Part shown: positions 8,831 to 17,344 of the stretch, in pieces
How positions within the stretch are numbered: position 1 is the stretch's first letter
Layout of the letters: each line of letters begins with the position of its first letter
The notes under the pieces: model-generated
Told to the model about the DNA's origin: nothing
Seen by the model: only the letters and a program-made list of their open reading frames with translations
Database searches by the model: none
Translations under genes and position numbers: made by a program
NCBI GenBank assembly: GCA_958295855.1
Contig: OY282383.1
Location: 3,204,481-3,268,480 of the forward strand
Length of the DNA stretch: 64,000 nucleotides
Direction of reading: 5' to 3'
DNA from: an uncultured Poribacteria bacterium
Lineage (GTDB): Bacteria; Poribacteria; WGA-4E; WGA-3G

Positions 8831-9043
8831 ATGGGAATAGGCGGAATGGAAATCCTTTTTATTCTTGTGATTGCGCTTGTAGTTTTCGGACCGAAAAAAT
8901 TACCGGAAATGGGGCGTTCTTTAGGAAAAGCCATCCGAGAATTTAAGAGTGCGGGCAACGAGCTCCAGGATGAGCTGACCAAGGCTGCAGACGAGGTAGA
9001 TCTGGAGAAAGATAAAAGTATGAAACAGCCGAAATCGTCCTGA
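8831..9043 (+). CDS. tatA: Sec-independent translocase subunit TatA
   Basis: The start at 8831 sits 10 nt after AAAGGAGG; the ATG at 8822 is too close to it. The 70-residue protein has one N-terminal membrane helix (MGIGGMEILFILVIALVVFG), the FGPKKLPEMGRSLGK hinge with the conserved Phe-Gly, an amphipathic helix and a charged tail. TatA forms the pore-like part of the twin-arginine pathway that exports folded proteins. tatC begins 20 nt downstream in the same operon. Confidence 0.93.
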   Translation: MGIGGMEILFILVIALVVFGPKKLPEMGRSLGKAIREFKSAGNELQDELTKAADEVDLEKDKSMKQPKSS

Positions 9044-9063
9044 AGGAAGGCGCATCTAAAAAA

Positions 9064-9885
9064 ATGCAATCTAATGATGTAGGAATGACCTTTTGGGAAC
9101 ACCTTGAGGAGCTTCGGCGGCGAATTATCGTCTCAGCTGTCGCAATCGCGGTCTTCACGATTTTGAGTTTGTCCTTTAGCAAACCGATTGAGAGGGTAAT
9201 TCTGTTTCCGTTGGAAACCTCTATTTACACGCTGCTTGCGAATGCAATTGATGTCGCAAGCGGTGCTGAAGCATCTACGTTGGGGTTTTTAGCACTCACC
9301 TTGCGCAGCGGCACCTCAAATATCAACGCGGAACTCTTCAAAGTCGGACCCTTAGAAGGGATTATGGCATACCTGAAACTGGGAATTACGACCGGTATTC
9401 TGCTCGCGCTGCCGCTAATCCTTTATCATATATGGGCATTTGTGTTCCCAGCGTTGAATACGAAAGAACGGCGGTTTGCGGTGCCTCTGTTTTTAATTAT
9501 CGTCGTGTTTTTCATTCTCGGTGCCACTTTTGCTTACTTCATCGTCACACCGGTGGTGTTACAATTCTCGGCACAGCTGCTGCCAGAGCTGCCCAACCGG
9601 TGGGATTTGGAAAAGTATATTAACTTTGTGACACGGTTAATTTTAGGCTTCGGCATCGCTTTTGAATTACCCATCGTGATGGCGTTTCTTGCCCGTATTG
9701 GCGTTATTGACTCGCGTGGCTTTCGTGAAAAACAGAGTTATGCTTTGTTGGGAATCTGTGTCATGTCTGCGCTATTGACCCCGGCGGATCCAGGTTCAAT
9801 GCTGCTAATGGCAATTCCGCTCTTTGTTTTGTATCAACTCGGCATTTTCTTCGCATATCTCGTTGAAAAGGAGGCTGAAACTTAA
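9064..9885 (+). CDS. tatC: Sec-independent translocase subunit TatC
   Basis: The 273-residue protein begins with the signature MTFWEHLEELRRRI and has six membrane helices. Conserved landmarks include YHIWAFVFPAL and FGIAFELPIVMAFLARIGV. TatC recognises twin-arginine signal peptides in the inner membrane. There is an insert of ~40 residues in the first periplasmic loop (VASGAEASTLGFLALTLRSG region) compared with short family members. The stop TAA overlaps the ATG of the next gene (TAATG), implying translational coupling. Confidence 0.93.
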   Translation: MQSNDVGMTFWEHLEELRRRIIVSAVAIAVFTILSLSFSKPIERVILFPLETSIYTLLANAIDVASGAEASTLGFLALTLRSGTSNINAELFKVGPLEGIMAYLKLGITTGILLALPLILYHIWAFVFPALNTKERRFAVPLFLIIVVFFILGATFAYFIVTPVVLQFSAQLLPELPNRWDLEKYINFVTRLILGFGIAFELPIVMAFLARIGVIDSRGFREKQSYALLGICVMSALLTPADPGSMLLMAIPLFVLYQLGIFFAYLVEKEAET

Positions 9886-10628
9886 TGGTTAATGCATTTT
9901 CGAGACAACAGCTCGCTTTGCTCTATCAACTACAGGGAAGCGACCTGGAGTTGTTGGCTACCCACAAGCAGCTGCAAGTTATCCCACGCCAAATTGAACA
10001 GTTACAGGCGGGTATAACAAAGTATAGAGCAGTGCTCACCGCGAAATCGGCGGAGCTTGGTGAGGCGGAAAAAGCACAACGCGCAAGGAACGCTGAGCTA
10101 GAGATGAACGCGGTCCAACGCGAGAAATATAAGGCGGAACAGCGGGAAGTGAAAACGAATGAAGCCTATGATGCCCTAGAACGCCAAATTGAATTTCTCA
10201 ATCAGAAAGATGGGGAAGCCGAAGACGCAATTTTGGAACTGATGGAGGATAGCGACCTGTTGAAGGCAGAATTAACGGAACTGGAAGCCGAGGTAGACCG
10301 GGAAGATAAGAAAACATTTGAGCAAACGGCAGAACTCCAACAGGAACAGAAAGCCTTGGAAACGCAGATGACTGAAAAGTTGGCCGAACGGAAGGCATTT
10401 CTAACCAAAATCGACAAACGCCTCAGCGAGCACTACCACCGGTGGTTTGAGCGGCAGAAGACCGGTTTTGTGGCACTCGGCGAAAACGGCACCTGTGGCA
10501 GTTGCCACATCGCAATCCAGCCGCAAACGCTCAAGGAGGCGCAAAAGTATGAGAAACCTGTTTACTGTTCAAGTTGTAAAAGATTGCTTTATGTGCAACC
10601 CCTTTCACCGGATATCCCGTTTCCATAG
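9885..10628 (+). CDS. coiled-coil zinc-ribbon protein (DUF164/CT398-like)
   Basis: The 247-residue protein is almost entirely a charged coiled coil (residues 15-180), followed by a C4 zinc ribbon: CGSCHIAIQPQ and, about 25 residues later, CSSCKRLLY. This is the layout of the DUF164 family (e.g. chlamydial CT398), often suggested to act with sigma-54 or flagellar/secretion components; here the cellular role is unknown. It is coupled to tatC by a one-base overlap. A sigma-54 gene lies elsewhere in the window (38384), but no physical link is shown. Confidence 0.8.
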   Translation: MVNAFSRQQLALLYQLQGSDLELLATHKQLQVIPRQIEQLQAGITKYRAVLTAKSAELGEAEKAQRARNAELEMNAVQREKYKAEQREVKTNEAYDALERQIEFLNQKDGEAEDAILELMEDSDLLKAELTELEAEVDREDKKTFEQTAELQQEQKALETQMTEKLAERKAFLTKIDKRLSEHYHRWFERQKTGFVALGENGTCGSCHIAIQPQTLKEAQKYEKPVYCSSCKRLLYVQPLSPDIPFP

Positions 10629-10720
10629 GACGGTATCCTAGCCTTGTCTAAACAGAAGATTGCTGCAACCGCTGATAACCATGACTCGACCGTGTCTAAA
10701 CAGGAGATTGCTATCACATA

Positions 10721-11092
10721 ATGCCCTTTTTTGTAATTGATGAACAACCTGAAAAACAGATTTTTGATGGTGCTGCGATACGGACGCTTCACGGCGAAAA
10801 AATAATGATGTCGTTTGTTAATCTACAACCGCACAGCATTGTCGCAGAACACAGCCACCCCCATGAACAGATGGGCATGGTGCTGGAGGGAATGTTTGAG
10901 CTATCCATTGATGGTGAAGCCAGGAGACTCAAAAAGGGTGACGCTTACCTGATTCCTTCCAATGTAAAGCACAGTGCCAAAGCCTTTGACGAACCTGCCG
11001 TTGCCCTTGACATTTTTAGTCCGCCACGCGAAGATTACAAAACCTACGGTAAGCGAATAAATGAAAACGTGTCACCCAATTCAAACACTTGA
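10721..11092 (+). CDS. cupin-domain protein
   Basis: The 123-residue single-domain cupin has motif 1 as HSHPHEQMGMVLEG (metal ligands H-x-H ... E) and motif 2 as GDAYLIPSNVKHSA (final His). It could be a small isomerase, dioxygenase or sensor; the substrate is not evident. Its 3' end overlaps the next gene by 32 nt in another frame, so the two are probably co-translated. Confidence 0.78.
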   Translation: MPFFVIDEQPEKQIFDGAAIRTLHGEKIMMSFVNLQPHSIVAEHSHPHEQMGMVLEGMFELSIDGEARRLKKGDAYLIPSNVKHSAKAFDEPAVALDIFSPPREDYKTYGKRINENVSPNSNT

Positions 11093-11957
11093 AGCAACAG
11101 GTATTGTCAACGCCGGCATCACGCTGCGTCACGGCGGCGTTAGCCGAGCCCCTTATGCCTCACTAAACCTTGCGCACCATGTGGACGACGATGCCAGTGC
11201 AGTTACAGCCAATCGACAAATTTTCTTCCAGCACACCGGCTTAGTAGATGTGCTCTACTGTCGTCAAATCCACAGTGCGTGTGTCATTGATGTGGATGGA
11301 GAGTCGGTACACACTGGCGAGGCAGCAAACCCCGCCATGACTATCACCTGTAGAGATTCCGAAGCGGGCAGTGCCGATGCCACCTTGACATTGGGCAATC
11401 TTCGTCAATCTGTGAGGCACTATATGTCTGGTATTAAATCCGGGCAACACCGGCACGCCCCTTACAGCGACTCCATAAAAACGGGGGACGCGCTTGTTTC
11501 TGCTCAGCGCGGCGTTGCATTAGGCATCTTCACAGCGGATTGTGTTCCTGTCTTTATTTTAGATATTGCAACGCCTGCTATTGGTATTGCGCATGCAGGG
11601 TGGCGGGGCACCTTATCACGAGTCGCCGTCAATGCACTTGCCCGAATGAAAACGCGCTTTGGGACTATTGCAGAAAATTGTCTAATTCATTTAGGGCCCT
11701 CGATCCAAAAGTGTTGCTATACCGTAAGTCCAGAATTGATTACCCAATTTGCGGAGCACTTCGGTAGCACCGTACACGATAAAAAACACCTGAGCCTCCA
11801 AACTGCCAACATTCGCCAATTGGTTGAAGCCGGTGTGCCTGCCGCTTCGATTTCCGTATCTCCGTTTTGTACTGCCTGTTGCACTGATAACTTTTATTCA
11901 CATCGCGCTGAGAGGGAAATAACGGGCAGGATGCTCTCATTTATTGAACTCAGGTGA
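11061..11957 (+). CDS. pgeF: peptidoglycan editing factor / polyphenol-oxidase-fold protein (YfiH family)
   Basis: The 298-residue protein has the family's metal site: RHGGVS and LNLAHHVDD near the start, CRQIHSA, FTADCVPVFILD and IAHAGWRGT (His-Cys-His site), then an ending with CTACC. YfiH/PgeF removes wrongly incorporated L-Ser peptides from cell-wall precursors in E. coli; purine-nucleoside activity is also reported for relatives. There is an insert of about 45 residues (roughly residues 85-135) between the CRQIH strand and the TADC motif, where family members have a short loop. It overlaps the cupin gene. Confidence 0.85.
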   Translation: MKTCHPIQTLEATGIVNAGITLRHGGVSRAPYASLNLAHHVDDDASAVTANRQIFFQHTGLVDVLYCRQIHSACVIDVDGESVHTGEAANPAMTITCRDSEAGSADATLTLGNLRQSVRHYMSGIKSGQHRHAPYSDSIKTGDALVSAQRGVALGIFTADCVPVFILDIATPAIGIAHAGWRGTLSRVAVNALARMKTRFGTIAENCLIHLGPSIQKCCYTVSPELITQFAEHFGSTVHDKKHLSLQTANIRQLVEAGVPAASISVSPFCTACCTDNFYSHRAEREITGRMLSFIELR

Positions 11958-11982
11958 AAACTGAAAAACTGAAACGTCACGC

Positions 11983-12011
11983 TTGCATTCTCTCGGAAAA
12001 TATGGTATCAT
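11983..12011 (+). promoter_or_regulatory. putative sigma-70 promoter
   Basis: TTGCAT (11983-11988), a 17-nt spacer, and TATCAT (12006-12011), about 95 nt before the next gene. Confidence 0.5.
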
Positions 12012-12104
12012 TAATAGAGGCGACTGTCGCGAATGTTTAGAGGCAGTGATTTCGGGAAGTTGTTTTCAATTAGCAACTTAATAGATGAGTGGGGAAAGTA
12101 GAAG

Positions 12105-12452
12105 ATGCGTCCTCTATTTGCAACGTTATCAATTGTTACCGGTATCATAGGGCTGATTTTTATCTTTCGAGGTTGCAGCCATCCTGCTAAATATCAAGAA
12201 GTTTTGTCGGAAGAAAAACAGAGCGCAGTTCGAGTCACACAAGTCTACACGGAGGCAATGCACACCGTTACAGTCGGTGTAGGGATTGTTGGGTTGGGAG
12301 TGTTAATAAGCCTTGTCGGTGTCTTGCTTTGCAATAACCGGCCCGTGGAGAACGTCTCATCAGATGTCTCCGAGAAGGTTTCCGTTACCGAAAAAGATGA
12401 AAACTCTCAACACGAAGAGGCCGCCGCACCCCACGAAAAAGTTGACACTTGA
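12105..12452 (+). CDS. small membrane protein, unknown function
   Basis: 115 residues. An N-terminal hydrophobic helix (LSIVTGIIGLIFIF) is followed by a ~45-residue loop and a second helix (VGVGIVGLGVLISLVGVLLC), then an acidic hydrophilic tail with alternating Glu, Lys and Ser. The N-terminal helix ends with a Cys (FRGCSHP), which could be a lipidation site, although the second helix argues for a two-pass protein. I do not recognise the family. It precedes yggS by 38 nt and may share its transcript. Confidence 0.55.
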   Translation: MRPLFATLSIVTGIIGLIFIFRGCSHPAKYQEVLSEEKQSAVRVTQVYTEAMHTVTVGVGIVGLGVLISLVGVLLCNNRPVENVSSDVSEKVSVTEKDENSQHEEAAAPHEKVDT

Positions 12453-12490
12453 GGTTGCCTCCGAGATTTTTTATTGGATAGCTGAAAAAT

Positions 12491-13231
12491 ATGGAAGACC
12501 GGATTGCTGACAACCTTTCCAATGTTAAGGAACGCGTGGCGGCTGCTGCAAAGCGGAGCGGCCGCACCCCAGATTCGATAAGGCTCGTTGCTGTCACGAA
12601 AGGGCGTTCGGTAGCAGAAATTCAGACAGTCCTTGCCGCGGGTGCTAGCGACATCGGTGAAAACCGAGTGCAGGAGGCACAACAGAAGTATGCGCCGGTG
12701 AATTCGCTTACAGAAAGCGCAGAAAATCCTGGCCCGACAGATAAAGTGTGCAGGTGGCACCTTATCGGACATTTGCAAAGAAATAAAGTGAAACCGGCGA
12801 TAGAGATGTTTTCGTTGATTCATTCAGTGGACAGCATGCGGCTTTTAGCAGAGGTAGCGCGCCGCTCGGAAGGCCACGGGCAGCAGACAGATGTTTTAAT
12901 TCAGGTAAACACAACTGGCGAGGCAAGTAAATACGGCTTAGGCTCGGATGCCCTGCTCGATTTCATGGAGGAGTCTCTGACATACCCCGCTGCTCGCATC
13001 GTTGGGCTAATGACAATGGGGCAGTTAAGTCATTCCCCGGAGGCAAACCGTCCAGCTTTTGCTTTGTTGAGAACCCTTGCCGGAAAGGTAAGCGCGCATC
13101 GATTTCCCGGCGTTACCATGCAGTATCTCTCCATGGGAATGACAAACGACTTTGAAATTGCAATTGAAGAGGGCGCGACTCTTGTAAGAATTGGGAGAGC
13201 AATCTTCGGAACTTCTCCCGAATCACTGTAG
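12491..13231 (+). CDS. yggS: YggS-family PLP-binding protein (PLP homeostasis)
   Basis: The 246-residue single TIM-barrel protein binds pyridoxal phosphate without a known enzyme activity. Landmarks: RLVAVTKGRSV (PLP Lys), IGENRVQEAQQK, WHLIGHLQRNKVK, VLIQVNTTGEASKYGL and YLSMGMTNDFEIAIEEGATLVRIGRAIFG (phosphate site). The protein buffers PLP and affects amino-acid metabolism. It stands first in the classic yggS-proC-yggT-ileS-lspA order. About 20 residues (EFAENPGPT region) form a slightly longer loop than usual. Confidence 0.93.
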   Translation: MEDRIADNLSNVKERVAAAAKRSGRTPDSIRLVAVTKGRSVAEIQTVLAAGASDIGENRVQEAQQKYAPVNSLTESAENPGPTDKVCRWHLIGHLQRNKVKPAIEMFSLIHSVDSMRLLAEVARRSEGHGQQTDVLIQVNTTGEASKYGLGSDALLDFMEESLTYPAARIVGLMTMGQLSHSPEANRPAFALLRTLAGKVSAHRFPGVTMQYLSMGMTNDFEIAIEEGATLVRIGRAIFGTSPESL

Positions 13232-13277
13232 TGACGATGCCTGGGGGCTCGCCCGGGGTTGCCGTTAGGAGAAAAAG

Positions 13278-14090
13278 GTGGTAGAAAACCTTAGATTGGG
13301 TGTAATAGGCGTTGGGAAAATGGGCGGCATTATCGTCCGGGGCATCGCTGATGAGGTATTATCTGCACAGCAGATTTGGATTAGCGATCTGGACAGGAAA
13401 CTGGTCACGCAGCTCTGCAATGAAAAAGGGGTGAATGCTGCATCAGATATTGCCGCTCTGGTTGAAAAAACAGGTGTCATACTCTGTGCAGTGCCGCCTG
13501 CGGCTGTGCCACACGTCCTGCCACAGGTCGCGCGCAGCTTGTCACCGCCACAATGGATGATTAGCATCGCGGCTGGCGTGGCAACAGCAACACTTGAATC
13601 CTACTTTGACACCCCACCTGCGATTGTTCGAGTAATGCCCAATATCGCGGCTTCGGTTGGTGCAGCCATATCGGTGTTAGCGTCAGGCAGTGCAGCGAAC
13701 GATGCGCAGCTTGCGACCGCGCAAAAAATTTTCAACGCTTGCGGTACCTCGTTGGTGATGGAGGAACGCCTTATGAATGCCGTAACCGGCGTGAGTGGTA
13801 GCGGGCCAGCCTATGTTGCCCTTTTCATTGAGGCTTTAGCGGATGCAGGTGTCCATGTCGGTTTGCCTCGACAGGATGCACAAGCACTGGCAACGCATAC
13901 GGTGTTAGGTGCCGCAAAAATGTTAGCCGAAACTGAGGAACACCCAGCAGTTCTGAAAAATCGTGTCACCACACCAGGCGGTACAACAGCCGCTGGACTT
14001 CACGCCTTGGAACAAGGCGGCTTGCGCGCAACACTCGCAGAAGCCATCCTCGCTGCAACGGCGCGTGCGAAAGAACTTGGCAACACATAA
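13278..14090 (+). CDS. proC: pyrroline-5-carboxylate reductase
   Basis: The start is GTG 13278, with AGGAG about 7 nt upstream. The 270-residue protein has the Rossmann motif LGVIGVGKMGGIIVRG, VRVMPNIAASVGAA, and the C-terminal dimer domain with GVSGSGPAYV and VTTPGGTTAAGLHALEQGGLR (substrate loop). It catalyses the last step of proline synthesis, using NAD(P)H. Length and motifs are canonical. Confidence 0.95.
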   Translation: MVENLRLGVIGVGKMGGIIVRGIADEVLSAQQIWISDLDRKLVTQLCNEKGVNAASDIAALVEKTGVILCAVPPAAVPHVLPQVARSLSPPQWMISIAAGVATATLESYFDTPPAIVRVMPNIAASVGAAISVLASGSAANDAQLATAQKIFNACGTSLVMEERLMNAVTGVSGSGPAYVALFIEALADAGVHVGLPRQDAQALATHTVLGAAKMLAETEEHPAVLKNRVTTPGGTTAAGLHALEQGGLRATLAEAILAATARAKELGNT

Positions 14091-14116
14091 TTTTGTGAGG
14101 TAACAAGACGAAAACT

Positions 14117-14383
14117 ATGGATTTACTGGCCTGGCTCCTCATTAAACTGCTTGATATTTACATTCTAGTGGTTTTAGCGAATGTTATTCTTTCTTGGTTT
14201 GTTTTTGGCACACAAAATTCGGTTGTGAGGCAAATCTACTGGCGGACTAGTCAAATCGTCGATCCGGTTTTAACTCCGATTCGTAGAGTACTGCATCCAA
14301 TGACCCAAAATTTTGGTATTGACATTTCACCTTTTGTGTTGATTATTCTGTTACAGATTTTGACTCGGATGCTCTTGCCATAA
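14117..14383 (+). CDS. yggT: YggT family membrane protein
   Basis: The 88-residue protein has two membrane helices (IYILVVLANVILSWFVF and SPFVLIILLQILTRMLL) with the family loop containing DPVLTPIRRVLHP. YggT proteins are linked to osmotic stress and cell-shape or division functions. Position between proC and ileS is conserved in many bacteria and supports the call. Confidence 0.88.
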   Translation: MDLLAWLLIKLLDIYILVVLANVILSWFVFGTQNSVVRQIYWRTSQIVDPVLTPIRRVLHPMTQNFGIDISPFVLIILLQILTRMLLP

Positions 14384-14509
14384 AGGGGCGGGAATCTGTT
14401 GGCCGCGGTCAAAAAAACTGGGTGCAGTTCGCACAAAAAAGCACAAAGTCATCAGAAATCCGCTTGCTAAACTGGCACGCGATGCAGAGGCAACAGTACG
14501 AAAAACGTT

Positions 14510-17344
14510 ATGAAAAAAGGAAACTCCTCTCCAAAAAACGTGACACCTAATCAGGGCGAAGACACAAAGGCATCAGATAGTGCCCAGTTTATTGAACGGC
14601 AGCGCGAAGAATTGATTCTGGAAGTCTGGGCTAACGCCAATATGTACCCCGGTGCAACCAAAAAAACGGACGTAGCCGTTCGCGCCAAGGCGGATGTCGC
14701 GGGGGTGCCTGCAGCTTCCGTACCCGAAACAAGAAGCTATGTGCTTCGAGAAATGCCGACACAGATTCACGCGCTCACGCTCAATACGCTTTGTAGAAAG
14801 ATTTGTCAGGACATTTTTCTGAAAGCGGAGATAATGCAGGGGCATCAGGTGACTTATGTTCCCGCCTGGGAAACCTATCCAGCCTGTATTGAGGAACAGG
14901 TAATAGCAGAGGCAAAATCCGAAGCCCCTATAAACCTGCCCGGCTTCCGAAAACGGTGCCGTTCGCTCCACAAACAGAAACTAGCAACACAGAAGCAAAA
15001 ACTCCATCAGCTCGGCATCTTTGCCGATTGGGATTCGGCGCAGAAAATGCTTGAGGCGCGGCAGGAAGCAAAGCTAATCGGCCTTATCAGCCGCCTGCGG
15101 GAGTATAGTTATCTCCACGACCTGCCGCAACTCAGCCCATGGTGCCCGAAGTGCTCTGCACCGCTCAATGCAGGGAAGGTTGAACAGATACCCTCAGAAG
15201 TGTTACACGGGTATGTGAAGTTCCCTTTCAAAGTCGGTTTGGAGGAATTTGGCGTGGATGTCTTCTTTTGTGGGCAATTGCCACGCATCTGGGAAATAGC
15301 AGGTACCATGGCACTGGGCATTACTGAGGATTCGACTTATTGGCTTACCCAATTTGAGGATGAATATCTCATCTTCGCTGAACCGCAACTGAAACATTTT
15401 CAAAAACACCTCTCGAAAGGCGAAGCACGCCCCAAACGGATTAGAAAAGTGAAGTGTGCTGCACTTACACAATGCACCGTGTCGCATCCACTTTTCCTAT
15501 CCAAGGAGTTAGATATTATTGCGGTGCCGGAATCTGTAGTTTCAAGGGCAGCTGCAACACTCGAAAAATTGGGGTTAAAAACCCCTCCCACAGGGAAAAA
15601 TGAAGCACTGTCAGGCATTATTCATCTAAATCCAGCACATCATCCGTTGAGTTACCACATCGCTCGAGCGTTGGATATAAATTCCACCGCTATTTTTGAT
15701 GAAACCGGAAAATTCACCGAAGAAGCAGGCGCGCTGTGTGGATTAAATCTGTTTGATGCTGAGAAGTTTATTGTCCATGAATTGGAAAGGTTCGGATACC
15801 TTCTGAAAACACAGCAAGAGGAGCTACCCCAACCCCACTGCCACCGTTGTAAGCAATTATCTGTCTTCCGGCCATGTTCACAATGGGTGTTCTCCATCTC
15901 CGAAAACCCCACTACAAGGAAGCTAATCAACGCCCCAGAATACTGGGACAATTATGGTGATACCGCGCATAAAGATATCGGCGATGTCCAAAAAGCAGTC
16001 TCGGATTTCACCGACTTGCAAGTCTCAGCGCAACGACAGTGGGGCATGCCCCTGCCGATTCTGATCTGTGACGAGTGCGATGAACCGCTTACCGATAAAA
16101 GTACACTTCGTGCAATCCGCAATTCTATTCGACGTGGGTTTGAGTTCTGGTTCCGATTGAGCGTAGAAGAACTGTTACCCGCGGATACCCGTTGTCCGAG
16201 CTGTAATTCAAACGAATTTCGGAAAGAAGCAACGCTTATTGAGAGTCATTTTGCAAACTTACTTCAGATTATTGACAACTCTGACTTCAAGAAAGCCCCT
16301 GGGGGAGCTACCAGTGTCGCATTTGTACCACAAACCGGGTTTTCAGAGTGGTTAGCCGAAATCAGCGTCATCTCGGCGGCCCTTAGCAGAAGCCGCCCCA
16401 TTAAAGAGAGTCAGCCCTTTAAGCAGCTAAAACTCAGTTCAATGCCGAAAACTGACAGCACTTATAAGATCGAAGATACCTTTCTCAATAAGTATCCGGC
16501 TGATGTGCTGCGGCTGGTTGCGATAACGCCCGTGGATTCGGGGTTGGAATGCACGTCGCATTTGGGCGAATTACGCCGCAAAACCTCTCTTGAGACACTC
16601 GCCGAAAGGTACCTAACAGAATATAGGCAGCTGCAAACCTTATTGCAGGATATGAACGCTCTACTCTACGGGTTTCTCCTTGATGTTCAAAATGGAGATG
16701 TATCGGGGTTAGAAACCCCTCTCACAACGGATTTGGAGCAAGTGGAAGATGATTTCAATCTATTCTCCGATGAAAGTTCCTGGGAAGAGCAGGAACACGA
16801 TGGCTGGGTTAGAAACCCCTCCCACACCCAAGAAGGTATTGCCGGACAACCAGTCTTATTTAATCCTAATTTGGAAGATTCGGGTGCCGGCACAGCCGGG
16901 GATGCCGCCCCGGACAAAAAACTTCTCATGGACTCGCTTGCAATCGCTGTAACGAATCAACTTTTGCAAAAGGTACAGCACGCTTACGAGAACAGAGATT
17001 TTCATGAAATGTGGAAGTTGTTGATGGATTTCTGTGAAGTCGACCTCCGATTTTATGTCGATGCCATAGGGGCACGTCCTACTGCAACGCTCCACTCAGC
17101 GCAAAGTACGCTATTGATGATAAGCACCGTGCTCCTACAGCGCTTAGCCCCGCTCACACCTTTTTTAGCGGAAAATTTCTATACCCTGATTTCTATGGAT
17201 GGCGCGGCGGAGACTCACAGCATTTTTCAGAAAAACTGGAACCAACTACAGCCAACGCAATCCCACAATGTAGGCACTGCACCTGCTTCGCCCGTGTTAG
17301 CACAGTGGAAAACTCTTAAAAATGAATACCAATCAAAAGCCTGA
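14510..17344 (+). CDS. catalytically degenerate isoleucyl-tRNA synthetase homologue
   Basis: A full-length 944-residue frame sits at the ileS place (yggT upstream, lspA overlapping downstream). Class I IleS architecture is traceable: MQGHQVTYVPAWETYPACIEEQV, the LGIFADW segment, WCPKCSAPL, an editing-domain remnant (GIIHLNPAHHPLSY), QRQWGMPLPI and YPADVLRLV. But the HIGH motif has become QIHALTLN, KMSKS has become SSMPKTD, the editing Asp is Ser, and D-x-W-F-D-S-G and S-R-Q-R are lost. Four repeat-derived segments lie near residues 353, 679, 731 and 765. Aminoacylation seems unlikely; a pseudo-enzyme is inferred. No strong ribosome site is seen. Confidence 0.8.
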   Translation: MKKGNSSPKNVTPNQGEDTKASDSAQFIERQREELILEVWANANMYPGATKKTDVAVRAKADVAGVPAASVPETRSYVLREMPTQIHALTLNTLCRKICQDIFLKAEIMQGHQVTYVPAWETYPACIEEQVIAEAKSEAPINLPGFRKRCRSLHKQKLATQKQKLHQLGIFADWDSAQKMLEARQEAKLIGLISRLREYSYLHDLPQLSPWCPKCSAPLNAGKVEQIPSEVLHGYVKFPFKVGLEEFGVDVFFCGQLPRIWEIAGTMALGITEDSTYWLTQFEDEYLIFAEPQLKHFQKHLSKGEARPKRIRKVKCAALTQCTVSHPLFLSKELDIIAVPESVVSRAAATLEKLGLKTPPTGKNEALSGIIHLNPAHHPLSYHIARALDINSTAIFDETGKFTEEAGALCGLNLFDAEKFIVHELERFGYLLKTQQEELPQPHCHRCKQLSVFRPCSQWVFSISENPTTRKLINAPEYWDNYGDTAHKDIGDVQKAVSDFTDLQVSAQRQWGMPLPILICDECDEPLTDKSTLRAIRNSIRRGFEFWFRLSVEELLPADTRCPSCNSNEFRKEATLIESHFANLLQIIDNSDFKKAPGGATSVAFVPQTGFSEWLAEISVISAALSRSRPIKESQPFKQLKLSSMPKTDSTYKIEDTFLNKYPADVLRLVAITPVDSGLECTSHLGELRRKTSLETLAERYLTEYRQLQTLLQDMNALLYGFLLDVQNGDVSGLETPLTTDLEQVEDDFNLFSDESSWEEQEHDGWVRNPSHTQEGIAGQPVLFNPNLEDSGAGTAGDAAPDKKLLMDSLAIAVTNQLLQKVQHAYENRDFHEMWKLLMDFCEVDLRFYVDAIGARPTATLHSAQSTLLMISTVLLQRLAPLTPFLAENFYTLISMDGAAETHSIFQKNWNQLQPTQSHNVGTAPASPVLAQWKTLKNEYQSKA
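15570..15594. repeat. PAL2 copy inside the ileS homologue
   Basis: GGGGTTAAAAACCCCTCCCAC, read in frame as GLKTPPT. One of ten PAL2 copies: 15570, 16704, 16805, 20739, 23779, 28177, 31387, 32801, 44311 and 63767. Seven are inside reading frames. Confidence 0.75.
16547..16583. repeat. R10 copy inside the ileS homologue
   Basis: GAATGCACGTCGCATTTGGG continuing to TACGCCGCAAAA. It matches the intergenic copies at 30439-30475 (one or two differences) and 41014-41048. Here it is translated as ECTSHLGELRRKT. Confidence 0.8.
16704..16724. repeat. PAL2 copy inside the ileS homologue
   Basis: GGGGTTAGAAACCCCTCTCAC, in frame as GLETPLT. Confidence 0.75.
16805..16825. repeat. PAL2 copy inside the ileS homologue
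   Basis: GGGTTAGAAACCCCTCCCAC, in frame as WVRNPSH. It lies 80 nt from the previous copy. Confidence 0.72.

Noticed and set aside
14466..14482. Sigma-54 promoter (TGGCACG...TGCA) upstream of the ileS homologue
   Set aside because: The distance between GG and GC is about two nt too short for a -24/-12 element.
14384..14509. T-box leader or small gene before the ileS homologue
   Set aside because: No T-box sequence (UGGNACC-like antiterminator bulge) or stem set is apparent; a 43-codon frame from 14422 is basic but has no ribosome site.
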